Shown here: positions 54,004 through 64,000 of the stretch, in pieces
Position numbering within the stretch: the first letter of the stretch is position 1
Layout of the letters: each line of letters opens with the position of its first letter
From: Golubevia sp. BC0850
Taxonomy: Eukaryota > Basidiomycota > Exobasidiomycetes > Golubeviales > Golubeviaceae
Assembly: GCA_012976225.1 (NCBI GenBank)
Contig: JAAVVG010000012.1
Coordinates: 124,001 to 188,000, forward strand
Reading direction: 5' to 3'
DNA length: 64,000 nt
Position numbers and translations under genes: made by a program
The notes under the pieces: generated by a model
The model's input: only the letters and a program-made list of their open reading frames with translations
The model's database searches: none
What the model was told of the DNA's origin: nothing

Positions 54004-56702
54004 CTAGGAAGTGGGAGCTTGAGTGTGAGAGAAAGATGTTGCAATTGAAAGTGCTTTGTCTTTTTGAACTTTTGCCCATCTGACTTCGTCTGCTGCCTTT
54101 CTTGCGCTTTGATCTTTACATGATCTTCCATTCTGTTGAAGAGAGGGATAGTAGGTGAGAGTTGGTCAAAAAGTTTTCTCTTGTTCCCCTAACTCCCTCA
54201 AGTTCTCACCTTAGGATCAAAGTAATATTTAGCAATACGATCAACTCTCCAACCAGAAGTCTTTGGATTTGAAAAATCGATTTCTTTTTCAGGGGTTGGT
54301 GATCCAAAACGAATGGACAGTCTGGAAAGAGAGCATTCCTTCTTAGGAGCGAAAGTCCAAAAGAAACAGGTTGGATCTTCATCACAAATCCCTTGACAGA
54401 ATTGAGCATCAAAGGGCTTGCCTCTTGCTGTAAGAAGACGGACGCATAGAAAGTGGAAGGGGGCAAAGGTCAGATAGTAATCGAAAGTAAAGATTCTCGA
54501 AATCTCTCTTCCTCCCTCTCCCTCGACCCCACGCTCTCCCTCTCCAACCGACCGCCCCTCTTGCAGATGCTCCAAACTCACCATCAGCGCAATCTTTTCC
54601 GCAAACCAGCTGATTAGTAGGCTCAGCCCACCAATCTTGCTTAATGACATCTCCGTCAACTCCATAGAGACCATTCTGAGCAAAGTTCCTAGAGACTATC
54701 AAGTCAATTGGAGCTCTGAGATAGGCTGGAAGGAAGTACTCGAATACGTCGCACCGACGAACGAAGTCACCTTTTGGCAGAGTGGGTAGTAGAGCTTTCT
54801 CAAACTCTCGAGTCTGGAAGAGTTCGCCGGGTGTTAAGTGATGAAGAGTGAATACTGGATCGAACCAATTCTTCTCGTCGAAACCTAAGGTTCTTGCGGG
54901 CTCAGAGAGGAAGCTTTGAAGAGAGAGAAGGACAAAACAGAGGTGAGCCTTCGAAACGTTGGGTCCAGAACTCTATAAGGTCGCATTGGGATTGAACTCA
55001 CTATCCGTCGCCACCATCAGGCTGAGTGAGAGTTGTGCCAGGGAATTCGTAGATCTTCGCTGCCAAAGCACAATCACCACAGAACCAATGTTCAACTGTT
55101 GTTGAAAGAAGAGAACGTTCATCCTGATCAGTATCTGCATTCGCCACTTCTTCGGGGTAGGGGCTTGCTGAAGACTGAAGAGAGGAAACGAATCGTCGCT
55201 CCCAAAGTCTCTCTACTCACCATATTCTTTCTGATCTTGAGGCCAACCAATTGGATCAGTTCCATACGTCAAGTCCAAGATTCCTTTCGATAGAGCGTAT
55301 CCAGAACCTCCGTGAGCGAACTTGAAGGTCGAGTTCCCCCATTCCGTTCTACCAAAGTAATGTTCTTCACTTGGGTCATAGTGAGAGAGCCATTCTAGGA
55401 GAGTGTTGAAGAAGATGTAGGTATCTCCATCGATACTAATCTGCCAAGAAAGATCTGGGTTGTTGCGATAGGCATCGCCTGAAGAAGACAGAGAAGTAAC
55501 GCAGAAGCACAAGAGATGAGGTCGAAGTGCTTGGGCTTGACTATAGAATAGGAGTCCCGAGTACTCACCATGAAGAGGAAAGAACTTGTATTTATCCAAC
55601 TGCCATCCAGAATACTCAGCTGGTACTGGTAAACCATCTCTTAAAGCTTTTTGCAGCTTGCCGTACGTCCTAAACTCCTTGGATTGTTGAAGCTCAAGAG
55701 GAACGTTTGCTAGGATGTCTTTGACTTCGATTCCAGCTATGCTCAATGGAGCATCTGAATAGAAATTGCGATTAGGAATGTCTGGTCTAGGATCCAGTAA
55801 GTGATATGGTAGCCTGGAGTAAGCAACTGAATGTCCAGTCTTCAAGTTCAAAACCACCGAAGAAGCTAGAGGATGAAGAGCAGCTGCCGTGTTTGAGAGA
55901 GATGGTTCTGATGGCTTTAAACTCCAGGATGGGAAATTTGATGAGAGAGTTGACTTGAGACTTGTGACTTGAGCTGGGGTGTAGTCAGATGGCTGAGAAA
56001 GGACAGTGGGTTAGAGTCAGGAATGACTAGGTAGAGGGTTCTGCGATCATGACCAACTCACTGTTGCAAAAGATATCAAGAAAACTAGAGCTAGGAAAGC
56101 TCCTGAAAGGTACTGGAAAAGTAGAAGGGGGAGATGGTCAGCGTTCGGGACGTGGAAAGATAAGCTCGCCACCAAAGAAAGAATCTTGGGATCTCTGTGA
56201 CTTCTCTAGAGGTGAATCTTCGAGAAAATCATGTGCATCGATCTCAAGTTTCCGTTTAAAAGGCTGGGGATGAGCAGAAGTAGAACAGCAGTTGCATGAT
56301 ACTATCATCTGCTGCACCAGCTTATCAGCTCGAGGTGACCTAAAGCCGACTCTAATAGGTCCCTTCCAATTCGCTACTAATGATTCTGAAGACCGTTCTG
56401 GTAGGTCCTTGCTCCAATCAAGCTGGAGGGCCTGTTGAGGCTCGTGTAGAGGAGAAGACCATCCCGAGCCTCATTGGAGACTTCCTTTTCGATCCAACGA
56501 ACACCTTTCTCTCAATCTTGCCCTTTCCTATCCTGTCTTAGAAAGCAAGCGATCGGCTACTCACCAAACATGGCCTCCTTTTCAGTCTGACTGAGCCACC
56601 CTTTGCTCCGATTTCACCACCATTTGGGTTTCCATTCCTGTCCAAAACTGCACCGCCGATTGATGGAGAAAAGGTGGGAAGAGCGGTATAATTGTGAGGC
56701 AT
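54004..56702 (-). CDS. Type II membrane glycosyltransferase, GT31/fringe-like (571 aa)
   Basis: Eight exons: 56565-56702, 56062-56112, 55569-55992, 55221-55478, 55002-55167, 54582-54913, 54210-54427 and 54004-54132. The N-terminal cytosolic tail ends in RLKRRPCL and is followed, across the first intron, by the helix YLSGAFLALVFLISFATV, a Golgi-type signal anchor. The lumenal domain has the metal-binding DxD-type motif IDGDTYIFFNTLLEWLSHY, HYFGRTEWGNSTFKFAHGGS and a glycine-rich GYALSKG, as in fungal fringe-like (DUF604-type) enzymes. A Cys-rich C-terminal module (CQGICDEDPTCFFWTF, KECSLSRLS) resembles a PAN/apple-like disulfide domain. Donor sugar and acceptor unknown. Intron 1 is 452 nt and contains a 110-codon open frame. 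The tail after FDPK is short and basic. Confidence 0.82.
56138..56470 (-). other. 110-codon open frame nested in intron 1 of the glycosyltransferase gene
   Basis: Between a TGA at 56471-56473 and a TGA at 56138-56140 the minus strand is open for 110 codons. The composition is protein-like: QQALQLDWSKDLPERSSESL, NWKGPIRVGFRSPRADKLV, PFKRKLEIDAHDFLEDSPLE, FFGGELIFPRPER. Joining it to exon 1 would end the protein early, without the membrane helix. I do not recognise it. It may be an alternative terminal exon, a nested small gene or chance. Confidence 0.3.
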
Positions 56703-58026
56703 CGTTGCTGATTCCTAGCTATGCGGCTTAGAATCTTCTCTTTGCGAATCTTAAGTTGAAGGTTTTTGAATTGGGAAGTAGAGAAAGAAAGGAAATCTTC
56801 AAACCAGATTCCAGAATAGAGCGGCGGTTCTTTAAACAGAGTTTAACCCGTCAGTGCGTCAATCACTGATTTCTCTGATTTCTCTTCAACGCCCTTGAGA
56901 ACGTTTTCCCAAAGTCACAAGGAGCATATTGAACTCAGATTTTGCGATCAATTGGACGGGTCTGCGGGTCTGTCGGTTCTTAAAGCCACGTCTCGACAGT
57001 CGAATCCCAACTGAAATTGGGATCTCAAAGACCAAACTCCGTGAGATCTAGGAAGATCCTCGAACACCTTCATCCTTCTTCAATTCCATCAAATTTCTTC
57101 TTGTATATGCGTGAGCAACTCTTGCCCTGATGAAAGGAGCTGAAGATGATTTCGTCCTCTCTCCGCATGCAGAATTAACACGACGCGAGGTCAACACGCA
57201 TACCTCTTTCCTTTCGAAAAGGTTGACCTCAGGTTTCTGTCTGCTTAGATAACTGTTAGCAAGTGGTGAAACTTGTTTGGGTTTTTTGACGAAAGGACTA
57301 CGCCACCAGATTTCCTGACTTTTCTTTCAGTTGTGCTGCAAGACCGACATTCTTTACAAGTACGACTTTTGAGGTGAATAGGCTTTGTAGATTAAAGAGA
57401 ACTTTTCAATGGAAAATAAAAAAGAAACGCAGTTAATCATTGACGACCCTGATCCAGTGTCTTTACACCGCGTCCGTTCTGTTATCTGGCGAATAGGGGG
57501 AGCATGGGTTCGTGAGTCGATTGACATTCTGCTATTGGGAAGGTTGAATCACTGACTATCTTAATCTCGAAGATAATACAGACAGCCACTTGCCTCATCA
57601 GCATTGAACAATGAAGAGTCAGAAGAAGAGACTAGCTTTCCGGAAGCTGTCTGCGGATGCAAAAGAGAGAGACTGGACAGCCGGTCAAAACGAGCCCCAT
57701 CAAGGTATGAAATCAGTGTAGTTTTTGATCCCCTCCCCTTTGAACTTGGGTACACTTGGCAGGAGAAATCATCGTCAGGAGTGACAAAACTCACCTTTTC
57801 CCTTCCACCTCGCCGAGATCTAGATCTCTACCTCCACACTCTGAGGAACTGTTGCCAAGCCAACAACCTCTTCTACCAATGCACTGACTTTTCTGATAGC
57901 TTTCGGAATCTTGAAGGCCACTACAACTCTCTTGATCGACACCATCTCCACCCCGTCCACCTTTAAACCTGCCTCTGCGTTTTTTCTCCTTTTACAGAGC
58001 AGAAGAAGGAGCTCGGAAGACTTCTG
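56703..58026. other. Intergenic, no gene recognised
   Basis: A plus-strand frame at 57604-57966 and an overlapping minus-strand frame at 57561-57794 are open. Neither has a motif or matching splice sites. The minus-strand one (DGARFDRLSSLSLL) might be a further decayed part of the F-box gene to the right. Confidence 0.35.
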
Positions 58027-58980
58027 TTAACGTCTGTCTCTAATTCTTATAGTCTTGAGTATCGGACAACTCTCAGCTAGCATCTCCCAACTACGAAGAT
58101 CCTCGACCCAAAGTTCTGAGATGGAAGGTAAACCTTGGTATGGATTAGAGAGGATCAAAAGGGAAGTCGAAGGAATGATAAGCCACATTGGAAATGACCT
58201 GGTTTGAGGACAAAGTGGCAAATCCAACACTTCCAGCTGAGGGAAATTGAGGGGTGTAGGCTCTGCTGGTTCTTCCATCTTAATTTGAAGATGCTTCAAA
58301 GTCTGAGACGGGTTCTCCAGCAGTTTCCTCCATTTCGAAGCTTCGATAGATTCATCCACCGCCAGGGAACTTAACCTATCCAATAATCCTAAATCAAACA
58401 TTGAAAGATAAGGATTCATTACCCAAAAGACTTTCATACGTGGTGTTGGATCTTCTGTGTCCGGGTCGTCCTCTGGAGACTCGAGAAGTTGAACACTTGG
58501 TCGAAAAGACTTCGGGCCCATAACTCTCAAGTCCTTTAGATTGGGCAAGCTCCAAGGTATTTCTGAAAGTAAATTTGCTACTCGAACCCGTCTCCATCAT
58601 TGTTGGTCGATTTCGTCAGGATCCAAGTCAATGGTAGTCCATTCATCTCTCCATTCCATCCAATCCAGGTCGAGGACGAGCTTTCTTAAAGTCTTGTTGG
58701 ATTTTTGAAGAATCTCTTTGAAAGAATCTGTCTCCTCTTCTGCGATGTAAACCTTGGACATTTTAATGACAGAGTTTCCCACTTTCCCAGCTTCTTCCTG
58801 TACTACCAGCTTGCACCATAGCTGCTTAATATCTTCTACTAGCTCTAACCATTTCTTGCAGACCCTTCTGACCTTACACATCTCAACTGAGTCTAGCTTT
58901 TCGAGGGTGGGTAACAGGATCTCGGGCGGAAGGTCGAAACTAGAGGTTTTCGAACCTGCACTTGACAGTATGGATGACAT
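58027..58980 (-). pseudogene. F-box/LRR-like gene interrupted by one in-frame TGA
   Basis: The frame from ATG 58980 to TAA 58027 is a single exon of 317 codons, broken only by TGA at 58597-58599 (codon 128). The N-terminus has a clear F-box (SSFDLPPEILLPTLEKLDSV, CKVRRVCKKWLELVEDI). Leucine-rich segments follow on both sides of the stop: LRKLVLDLDWMEW before, and WSLPNLKDLRVMGP, LGLLDRLSSLAVDES, LKHLQIKME, FPQLEVLDLPL and CPILKTIRIRD after. No intron with GT/AG can remove the stop. Either the gene is a very young pseudogene, or the stop is read through, or the base is a sequencing error. It is related to the relic at 23711-24236. Confidence 0.65.
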
Positions 58981-59397
58981 TTGAAGAATGAAGAAGACAA
59001 TAGAGTGTTGAGTGTGAAGAGAGAGAAACGGATGGAAGGAAGAGAAGACTCATTCGGGTTTCTTTCGATCGACTTGTCGCCTGCGCTCGCTCACGAGTCA
59101 CGCCCTCCCTACGTCTCTCCTAATGAGTCGCTAATCTTCGAAGCTGGACGAGTCGCGATCAGTCAGCAATCAGGAATCGATCTATAGTAGGGGTCAGAAT
59201 TGATCGATTCGCATCGCATACTTTTCATAATTCGAAAGGAAGAAACAAAGAGCGGGCAGAAATGGGACGAACGTGTATTTCGTGTTGACGGAATCTACAG
59301 CTTTTCAGCGAATCTGATCTCTAGATTCATGTTTGGATTGAGAAGGTTTAGGATTTTTAGTTGATACGAAAGGAAGAAAGAAAAGGCACTGAACCCT
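58981..59397. other. Intergenic region
   Basis: Promoter side of the F-box gene and trailer of the ATPase gene. Nothing else recognised. Confidence 0.5.
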
Positions 59398-62300
59398 TTA
59401 AGCCTTCTCCTCGATCTCTCGATTCTTTTTCGGTTGAGGAACGCTTCCACCAGACACTCTGGCTAACCAAGGCCAAGCACCCCTTCTGGCGAGCCATTTC
59501 CAAAGTTCGACACTTGCGATGAAGATTGAAGTAGCTATAGGCGGAGAGAGGGAGGATGAAGAAGAGTCAGTCAACACTTCAAAGGGAGAAAGCTGATATC
59601 AATCAAAGACTCACCTGCAAGAGCGACTCCCCATCCTGGACCGTATAATGGACTGTGTCTGAAGACTTCGGTGTTGAACTTGGGAATGTAGAGGCAGATT
59701 GGGATCGTGACTGCTCCAAAGATGACGGACCAGAATAGCATTTGATTCCTCCAGAGATGAACGACAGAGTCCTTAGAGAAGAAGGTTTGATCAATCGAGA
59801 CCAGCTCCCAGCAGATGAGAAGCAGTTGAAGGATCAAAGCAGTGAAGACAGTACTTCTAGCCTCGAAGATTGCAGAGCATTCTTCCGAAACGGTGCTGTT
59901 GCAGTCGAAGGTGTCCGAGACTCCACTTCCTAATCCGTAGATCATGACGACGAAAGTTAGAAGACAGGTCCATCCCATTGTGAATCCATAGAAGAGCAAG
60001 TCGGCAATGACTGCTCTACTGAAGATACCGTCTTTGAGATTGTGGGGTTTGCGCTTCATGATGTCAGCACCACCAACTTCCAGACCGAGACCAATTGCAG
60101 GAAGAGATGCAGTAACCATGTTTGCCCAGAGAACTATTGGCAAGAAAGGAGAGAAAGAAGAGTAGGGTCAGAAAAGGAGAGTCGAAACTGAGAACAGTCA
60201 CGTCGACGACAGTCACGTCGACAACTCACTTTGGATAGGACTTAAGGGGAAGACGGAGTCGTTGTTACCGTCACGGAAAGCCAGACCGATCAGAAGTAGG
60301 ATAACCTCTCCAACATTGGCTACAAGTAAAGCGATGATGAACTTTTGAATGTTGTCGAAGATAGTTCTTCCTTCTCTGATTCCGTTAACGATGGAATCAA
60401 ACTTGTCGTCCACGAGGATCAAATCAGCTGAATCCTTAGCAATGTCAGTTCCGTTAAGTCCCATAGCGATTCCGATAGGAGCTATAGTGAGAAGAGAGAA
60501 AGGTGTGAAAGTCAGGCTCAACTCTAGCAAGGAGACGAGTACCAGGATCACTTACCTTGCTTTAGAGATGGAACATCATTCACCCCGTCTCCACCCATCG
60601 CAATGTAAAGACCACGGCGTTTTCCAGCGTTGATCATATTGACCTTGGTGGTAGGAGAACAACGAGCGATGACTAGAGGGAGATCTTCTAGAGCGTCGAC
60701 TTCGGATTCGGATAGAGCATCGAATTGATTCGCAGTCATGACGGCAGATGGACCTTCGGTTCCATCGAGAATACCGACTTCGCGAGCGATCTGACAGGAG
60801 CAGAAGACGAAGCGAGGTAACAGGAAGGTCAGCAAAAGCTTTGACTGCGAGCGGAGCACGGACGATTTGTCGAGATACTCACAGCTCTAGCGGTTTCGAA
60901 ATGATCTCCGGTCAACATTCTGACAGTGATTCCTGCTTCGTGACAAGCCAGAACAGAGCCTCTAGTCTCGGCACGTGGAGGATCGTACAATCCAGCAAGA
61001 CCTACGAAGGTCAGGTCTTGCTCGACGAGAGTTCTTGGAAGTGGCTTCTTGCTCGAGTTGGCTCCATTGTCGACTGGTAGCTTCTCAACCTTGATCGAAT
61101 CATCGTCTTTCTTAGGTCCAGCCATAGCTTGAGCGTCTTGTTCCATTTGAGGTTGATCAAACTTCCTAGTGGCGAAAGCGAGAACTCTTAGCCCTGAACT
61201 AGCCATCTTTTCCATTCTGTTGATGATTTGGGCTTTAGTCTCTTCATCCAAAGATTTGGAAACAGCTGGGTCCTCTCCTAGAGAAGTACAGCATTCCAAA
61301 ACCCTTTCAACAGCTCCTTTCATGAAGAGAGTTCTGGTAGAATCCAAACCACCCTTGAGATCTCGAGAGTCGATGAAAGAGGTAGTCATCCTTTTGATAG
61401 AACTGTCGAAAGGCCATTCGTTCTCCATTTCGTAGCGAGGGTTTGACTTCTCGTTGCTTGGGCTTGAAGAAGAGGAGCAGTTGACAAGGAGAGATTCTCT
61501 TGCGAATCCAGCTTTGGCTGCCAAGACAGCGAGAGCGATTTCGGTTGGATCTCCACGAGCTGAGAAGACTCCATCCGTTTCGACTAGCTCTGCCATGTTA
61601 CAGAGAGAAGCGGCAGTGCAGAGAGTCTGAACTGGGCTAGGTAGATCTCCGATGGTCAAGTTTTCCTTCTTGGAAGAGGTAGAGTCGACAGAGATGCCAC
61701 CTTTAGGTTCGAAAGCAGTTGCTCCAGTCTGATCTACAGTGTAAGAAGTTCCTTGCAGATTGCCCGATTCGGTCTGAGAAGAGGAGGTTGGAGTCCAGAG
61801 CTTCTTGACGACCATCTTTCCTTGAGTCAGGGTCCCGCTGAGAAAGAGAATGGGTAAGGAAGACACGTAAGACATCGAAAGGAGACAAACAAAGATGACG
61901 TTGACTTCTTAAACTCACGTCTTGTCGCTGCAGACATCGCTAACTCCACCTAGGGCTTCAAGAGCGTCAAGTCTACGAACGACGACATTGGAGAGTGCCA
62001 TACGTTTCGCACCAACAGAGAAGGTGATGGTCAAGACGGCGACCAAAGACTCTGGAATGACACCAATTCCTAAAGCGATGGCATACAAGACGACCTCGTT
62101 CGTGATGTCGAACTCGGCCACCCCGAAAACTATGATAGCCTGGAAGAGAAGAAGATCAGAGAGAGAGAGAGCGTCGGTATATACGGAATGAACTGAACCT
62201 ATCCATCAGATGAGCAACTGGTGTACTCACACAAACAACAGCTAAACTAAGTAAGAGATAAGCCAACTTGTTAAGTTTGATCTGAAGAGGAGTTCCCTCT

Positions 62301-63611
62301 CTCAATCCCAACCACTTAGCACTAGCTTCCCACCATTTCTTGTAGAAAGGAATTGATTTATCTTGTTTCTGTTTTTGAGCCATAGCAGCAGCGATTAAAC
62401 CGATTTGAGTTTGCATCGCAGTAGCGATAACGATACCTCTGCCTCTACCTTTAGTAACGACAGTACCAGCGAAAGAGTTGTTAGTTCTATCAGCTGCGCC
62501 TAAAGTTGAAAGAGGATCTGGAATGACATCCAAAGTTTTTTGCGATGGAAGAGATTCTCCAGTAAGAGCTGCTTCATCAACCTCGAGATTCGTAGATTCG
62601 ATTAGACGAACGTCTGCAGGTAGAACGTCTCCAGTTCGGAAAAGGACGATGTCTCCTAGGACTAGCTCTGAAGATTGAATGGTGACGATGTTGGAAGAGC
62701 GGACGACTATGGCGGTTGGTGAAGATAAGGAACGTAGAGAAGCCATCATACGTTCGGCTTTGTATTCTTGGCTGTAAAAAGGGGAAGAGCGAGTCAACGA
62801 CGGTCAGAAAGCTCAGAAGAGAGACGTGGTGAAGGGCAGTCTCTACTCACATGAAACCAATTCCCACATTAGTAACGATGACAGCAGTTACAACACCACC
62901 TTCGACCCAATCTTTGACACCGAAAGAGCTGTGGAGAGAGAAGAGGAGAGGTCAGCGAACGGTCAGGGATGGACGATCTCAACGCCTCGCAGCGACTACT
63001 CACAGAGCCATGGCGGCTACAAGGACCAGAGTCAAGGCGTTGGCACATTGTCTGTTGAGAAGAAGAAGAGAAAAGAGAGACGGTCGAAAATCAGCCGAAT
63101 GCGGAGACGTTATCCGAATGCGTAACCTCCTCCCCACTCACCTCAAGAAGATAGTCCAAGCACTAGCACCTTTGTTCTCTTTCAGTTGGTTAGGACCAAA
63201 AGTAGAGAGACGGCTTTCAGCTTCTTTAGAAGATAAACCATGATTGATGTTAGAAGATAATAATTCGACGGTCTGATTGATTGTTAATGTATGCGGTTGG
63301 AGCAAAGCGGATGGGATGGAGGATAAGGTAGATCCTGTGCTTGGAAGCTGAGATTGAGGGTTCCCACCAGCTTCACTGATTGGTGAAGGTTTGTCTGAAT
63401 CAGAGATTGAAGAATTGGTTGAACGATTTGAAGAAGTGATGGAAAGAGTTGGAGGTGGACGTTGGATTGAGATTGATACGTGGGGCGTACCACTATTTGG
63501 TGGTTCTCCTTCTTCACTGACGATTTGGTCAGCGCAAGTGGAGTTTGGAGCATTGGAATTGGAATCGTTTGAAGAGGTCGCATTGTTGGAATTGTTGGAA
63601 GGGTGAACCAT
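59398..63611 (-). CDS. P-type cation ATPase, fungal ENA/type IID-like (1151 aa)
   Basis: Ten exons: 63142-63611, 63004-63051, 62851-62928, 62231-62771, 61919-62139, 60883-61837, 60556-60790, 60230-60481, 59615-60133 and 59398-59534. It is an ATP-driven cation exporter, by family probably for Na+/K+ and possibly Ca2+. The Ser/Asn-rich cytosolic N-terminus (about 100 residues) precedes [19 protein letters not shown]. Then come [20 protein letters not shown], the actuator motif [11 protein letters not shown], the M4 ion site [18 protein letters not shown] and the phosphorylation site [13 protein letters not shown], split by intron 5. [11 protein letters not shown] (nucleotide domain), the [10 protein letters not shown] hinge, [20 protein letters not shown] and membrane helices to the C-terminus follow. 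[10 protein letters not shown] plus [20 protein letters not shown] points to the IID group. All catalytic residues are present. A 15-bp tandem repeat sits in intron 8. Confidence 0.9.
60196..60225 (+). repeat. 15-bp tandem repeat in an ATPase intron
   Basis: AGTCACGTCGACGAC is followed directly by AGTCACGTCGACAAC (one mismatch). It lies at the 5' end of the intron between exons 8 and 9 of the P-type ATPase gene. Confidence 0.8.
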
Positions 63612-64000
63612 TCGATTGAGTTAGGAGTTACTTGAAAGTTAAAAGTGGCTCTCGGTCAGGAAGAGTCAAAGGAGAGAAAAGGAGGTTTATTTTGTTCAGA
63701 CCTTCGTTTAGACCTCTTTATACAGCAGGCCCAGGCAAGAGGACGATCGGGAAGAGGACGTTCGCACAGCCACCGCCAAGTCCTCGAGCCAGCCCAATCG
63801 GTCATTAAATCCTCTGGTCAGGTGGCAACAACTTGGCAAGACCCTTTTTCATCGATTCTTATCTTTTGTTGACATCATTAGAAATCACCTTCAAGTGGAA
63901 TATTGGCATGGGAACTGCTCGACTTTTGTGGAGAGCAACTTTTGAAGAGAGGGGTCGTACGCTGCATGTTACCCAACACGACACGAGAATTGAGAGGACC
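63612..64000. other. Upstream region of the ATPase gene
   Basis: Promoter side of the gene starting at 63611. No TATA box, coding region or repeat recognised up to the window end. Confidence 0.45.

Noticed and set aside
57604-57966. Plus-strand 120-codon frame
   Set aside because: No motif, overlapping open frame on the other strand, no clear promoter or splice context.
58555-58582. A 27-nt GT-AG segment near the F-box TGA
   Set aside because: It lies after the stop, is too short and would break the continuing frame.
1-64000. CRISPR arrays, bacterial operons, riboswitches, rRNA genes
   Set aside because: Nothing of this kind is visible; gene structure is eukaryotic with spliceosomal introns.

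Overview
The window looks like nuclear DNA of a basidiomycete fungus. Most genes are cut by several short introns with GTGAGT-type donors and pyrimidine-rich acceptors. The proteins are typical fungal ones: a ferric-reductase-type oxidoreductase, an ENA-like P-type ATPase, a long-tailed HMG-CoA reductase, a GT31-type glycosyltransferase, and expanded F-box/LRR-like genes. I could not resolve the genus. All exon maps were read by eye; the reading frame closes to a multiple of three in every multi-exon model called intact.

Layout. 0-4 kb: an intron-containing tRNA-Thr(AGU) and a membrane-anchored alpha/beta-hydrolase gene that appears damaged. 4-7 kb: gene-poor. 7-12 kb: two F-box/LRR-like genes in tandem on the minus strand, one decayed and one intact. 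12.3-15.6 kb: cytosolic threonyl-tRNA synthetase, followed by a fossil retropepsin fragment. 16.9-19.5 kb: ferric reductase-like protein. 20.2-22.8 kb: a large low-complexity protein, probably a Btz-type RNA-binding factor. 23.3-24.3 kb: a tandem duplication and an F-box gene relic. 24.7-27.8 kb: biotin-dependent carboxylase alpha subunit (methylcrotonyl-CoA carboxylase type). 28.7-31.7 kb: an inverted repeat of the window start and a second decayed copy of the 7-9 kb F-box gene. 32.4-37.5 kb: HMG-CoA reductase. 38.5-43.2 kb: Pds5 cohesin factor. 43.5-45.6 kb: cytochrome P450. 46.8-48.9 kb: family III CoA-transferase. 49.3-50.3 kb: DsbA/thioredoxin-fold protein. 50.7-53.6 kb: head-to-head SDHAF3 and a mitochondrial TPR protein. 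54.0-56.7 kb: glycosyltransferase. 58.0-59.0 kb: an F-box gene interrupted by one stop. 59.4-63.6 kb: P-type cation ATPase.

The set is not a metabolic cluster. It mixes conserved housekeeping genes (tRNA charging, cohesion, sterol synthesis, leucine breakdown, complex II assembly) with a fast-evolving, repeatedly duplicated and decaying F-box/LRR-like family. The less ordinary signals are that family's decay, several unusually long introns carrying extended open frames (HMG-CoA reductase, Thr-tRNA synthetase, glycosyltransferase, SDHAF3), a GC-AG intron in PDS5, and a hydrolase gene that seems to have lost both its start codon and one base.
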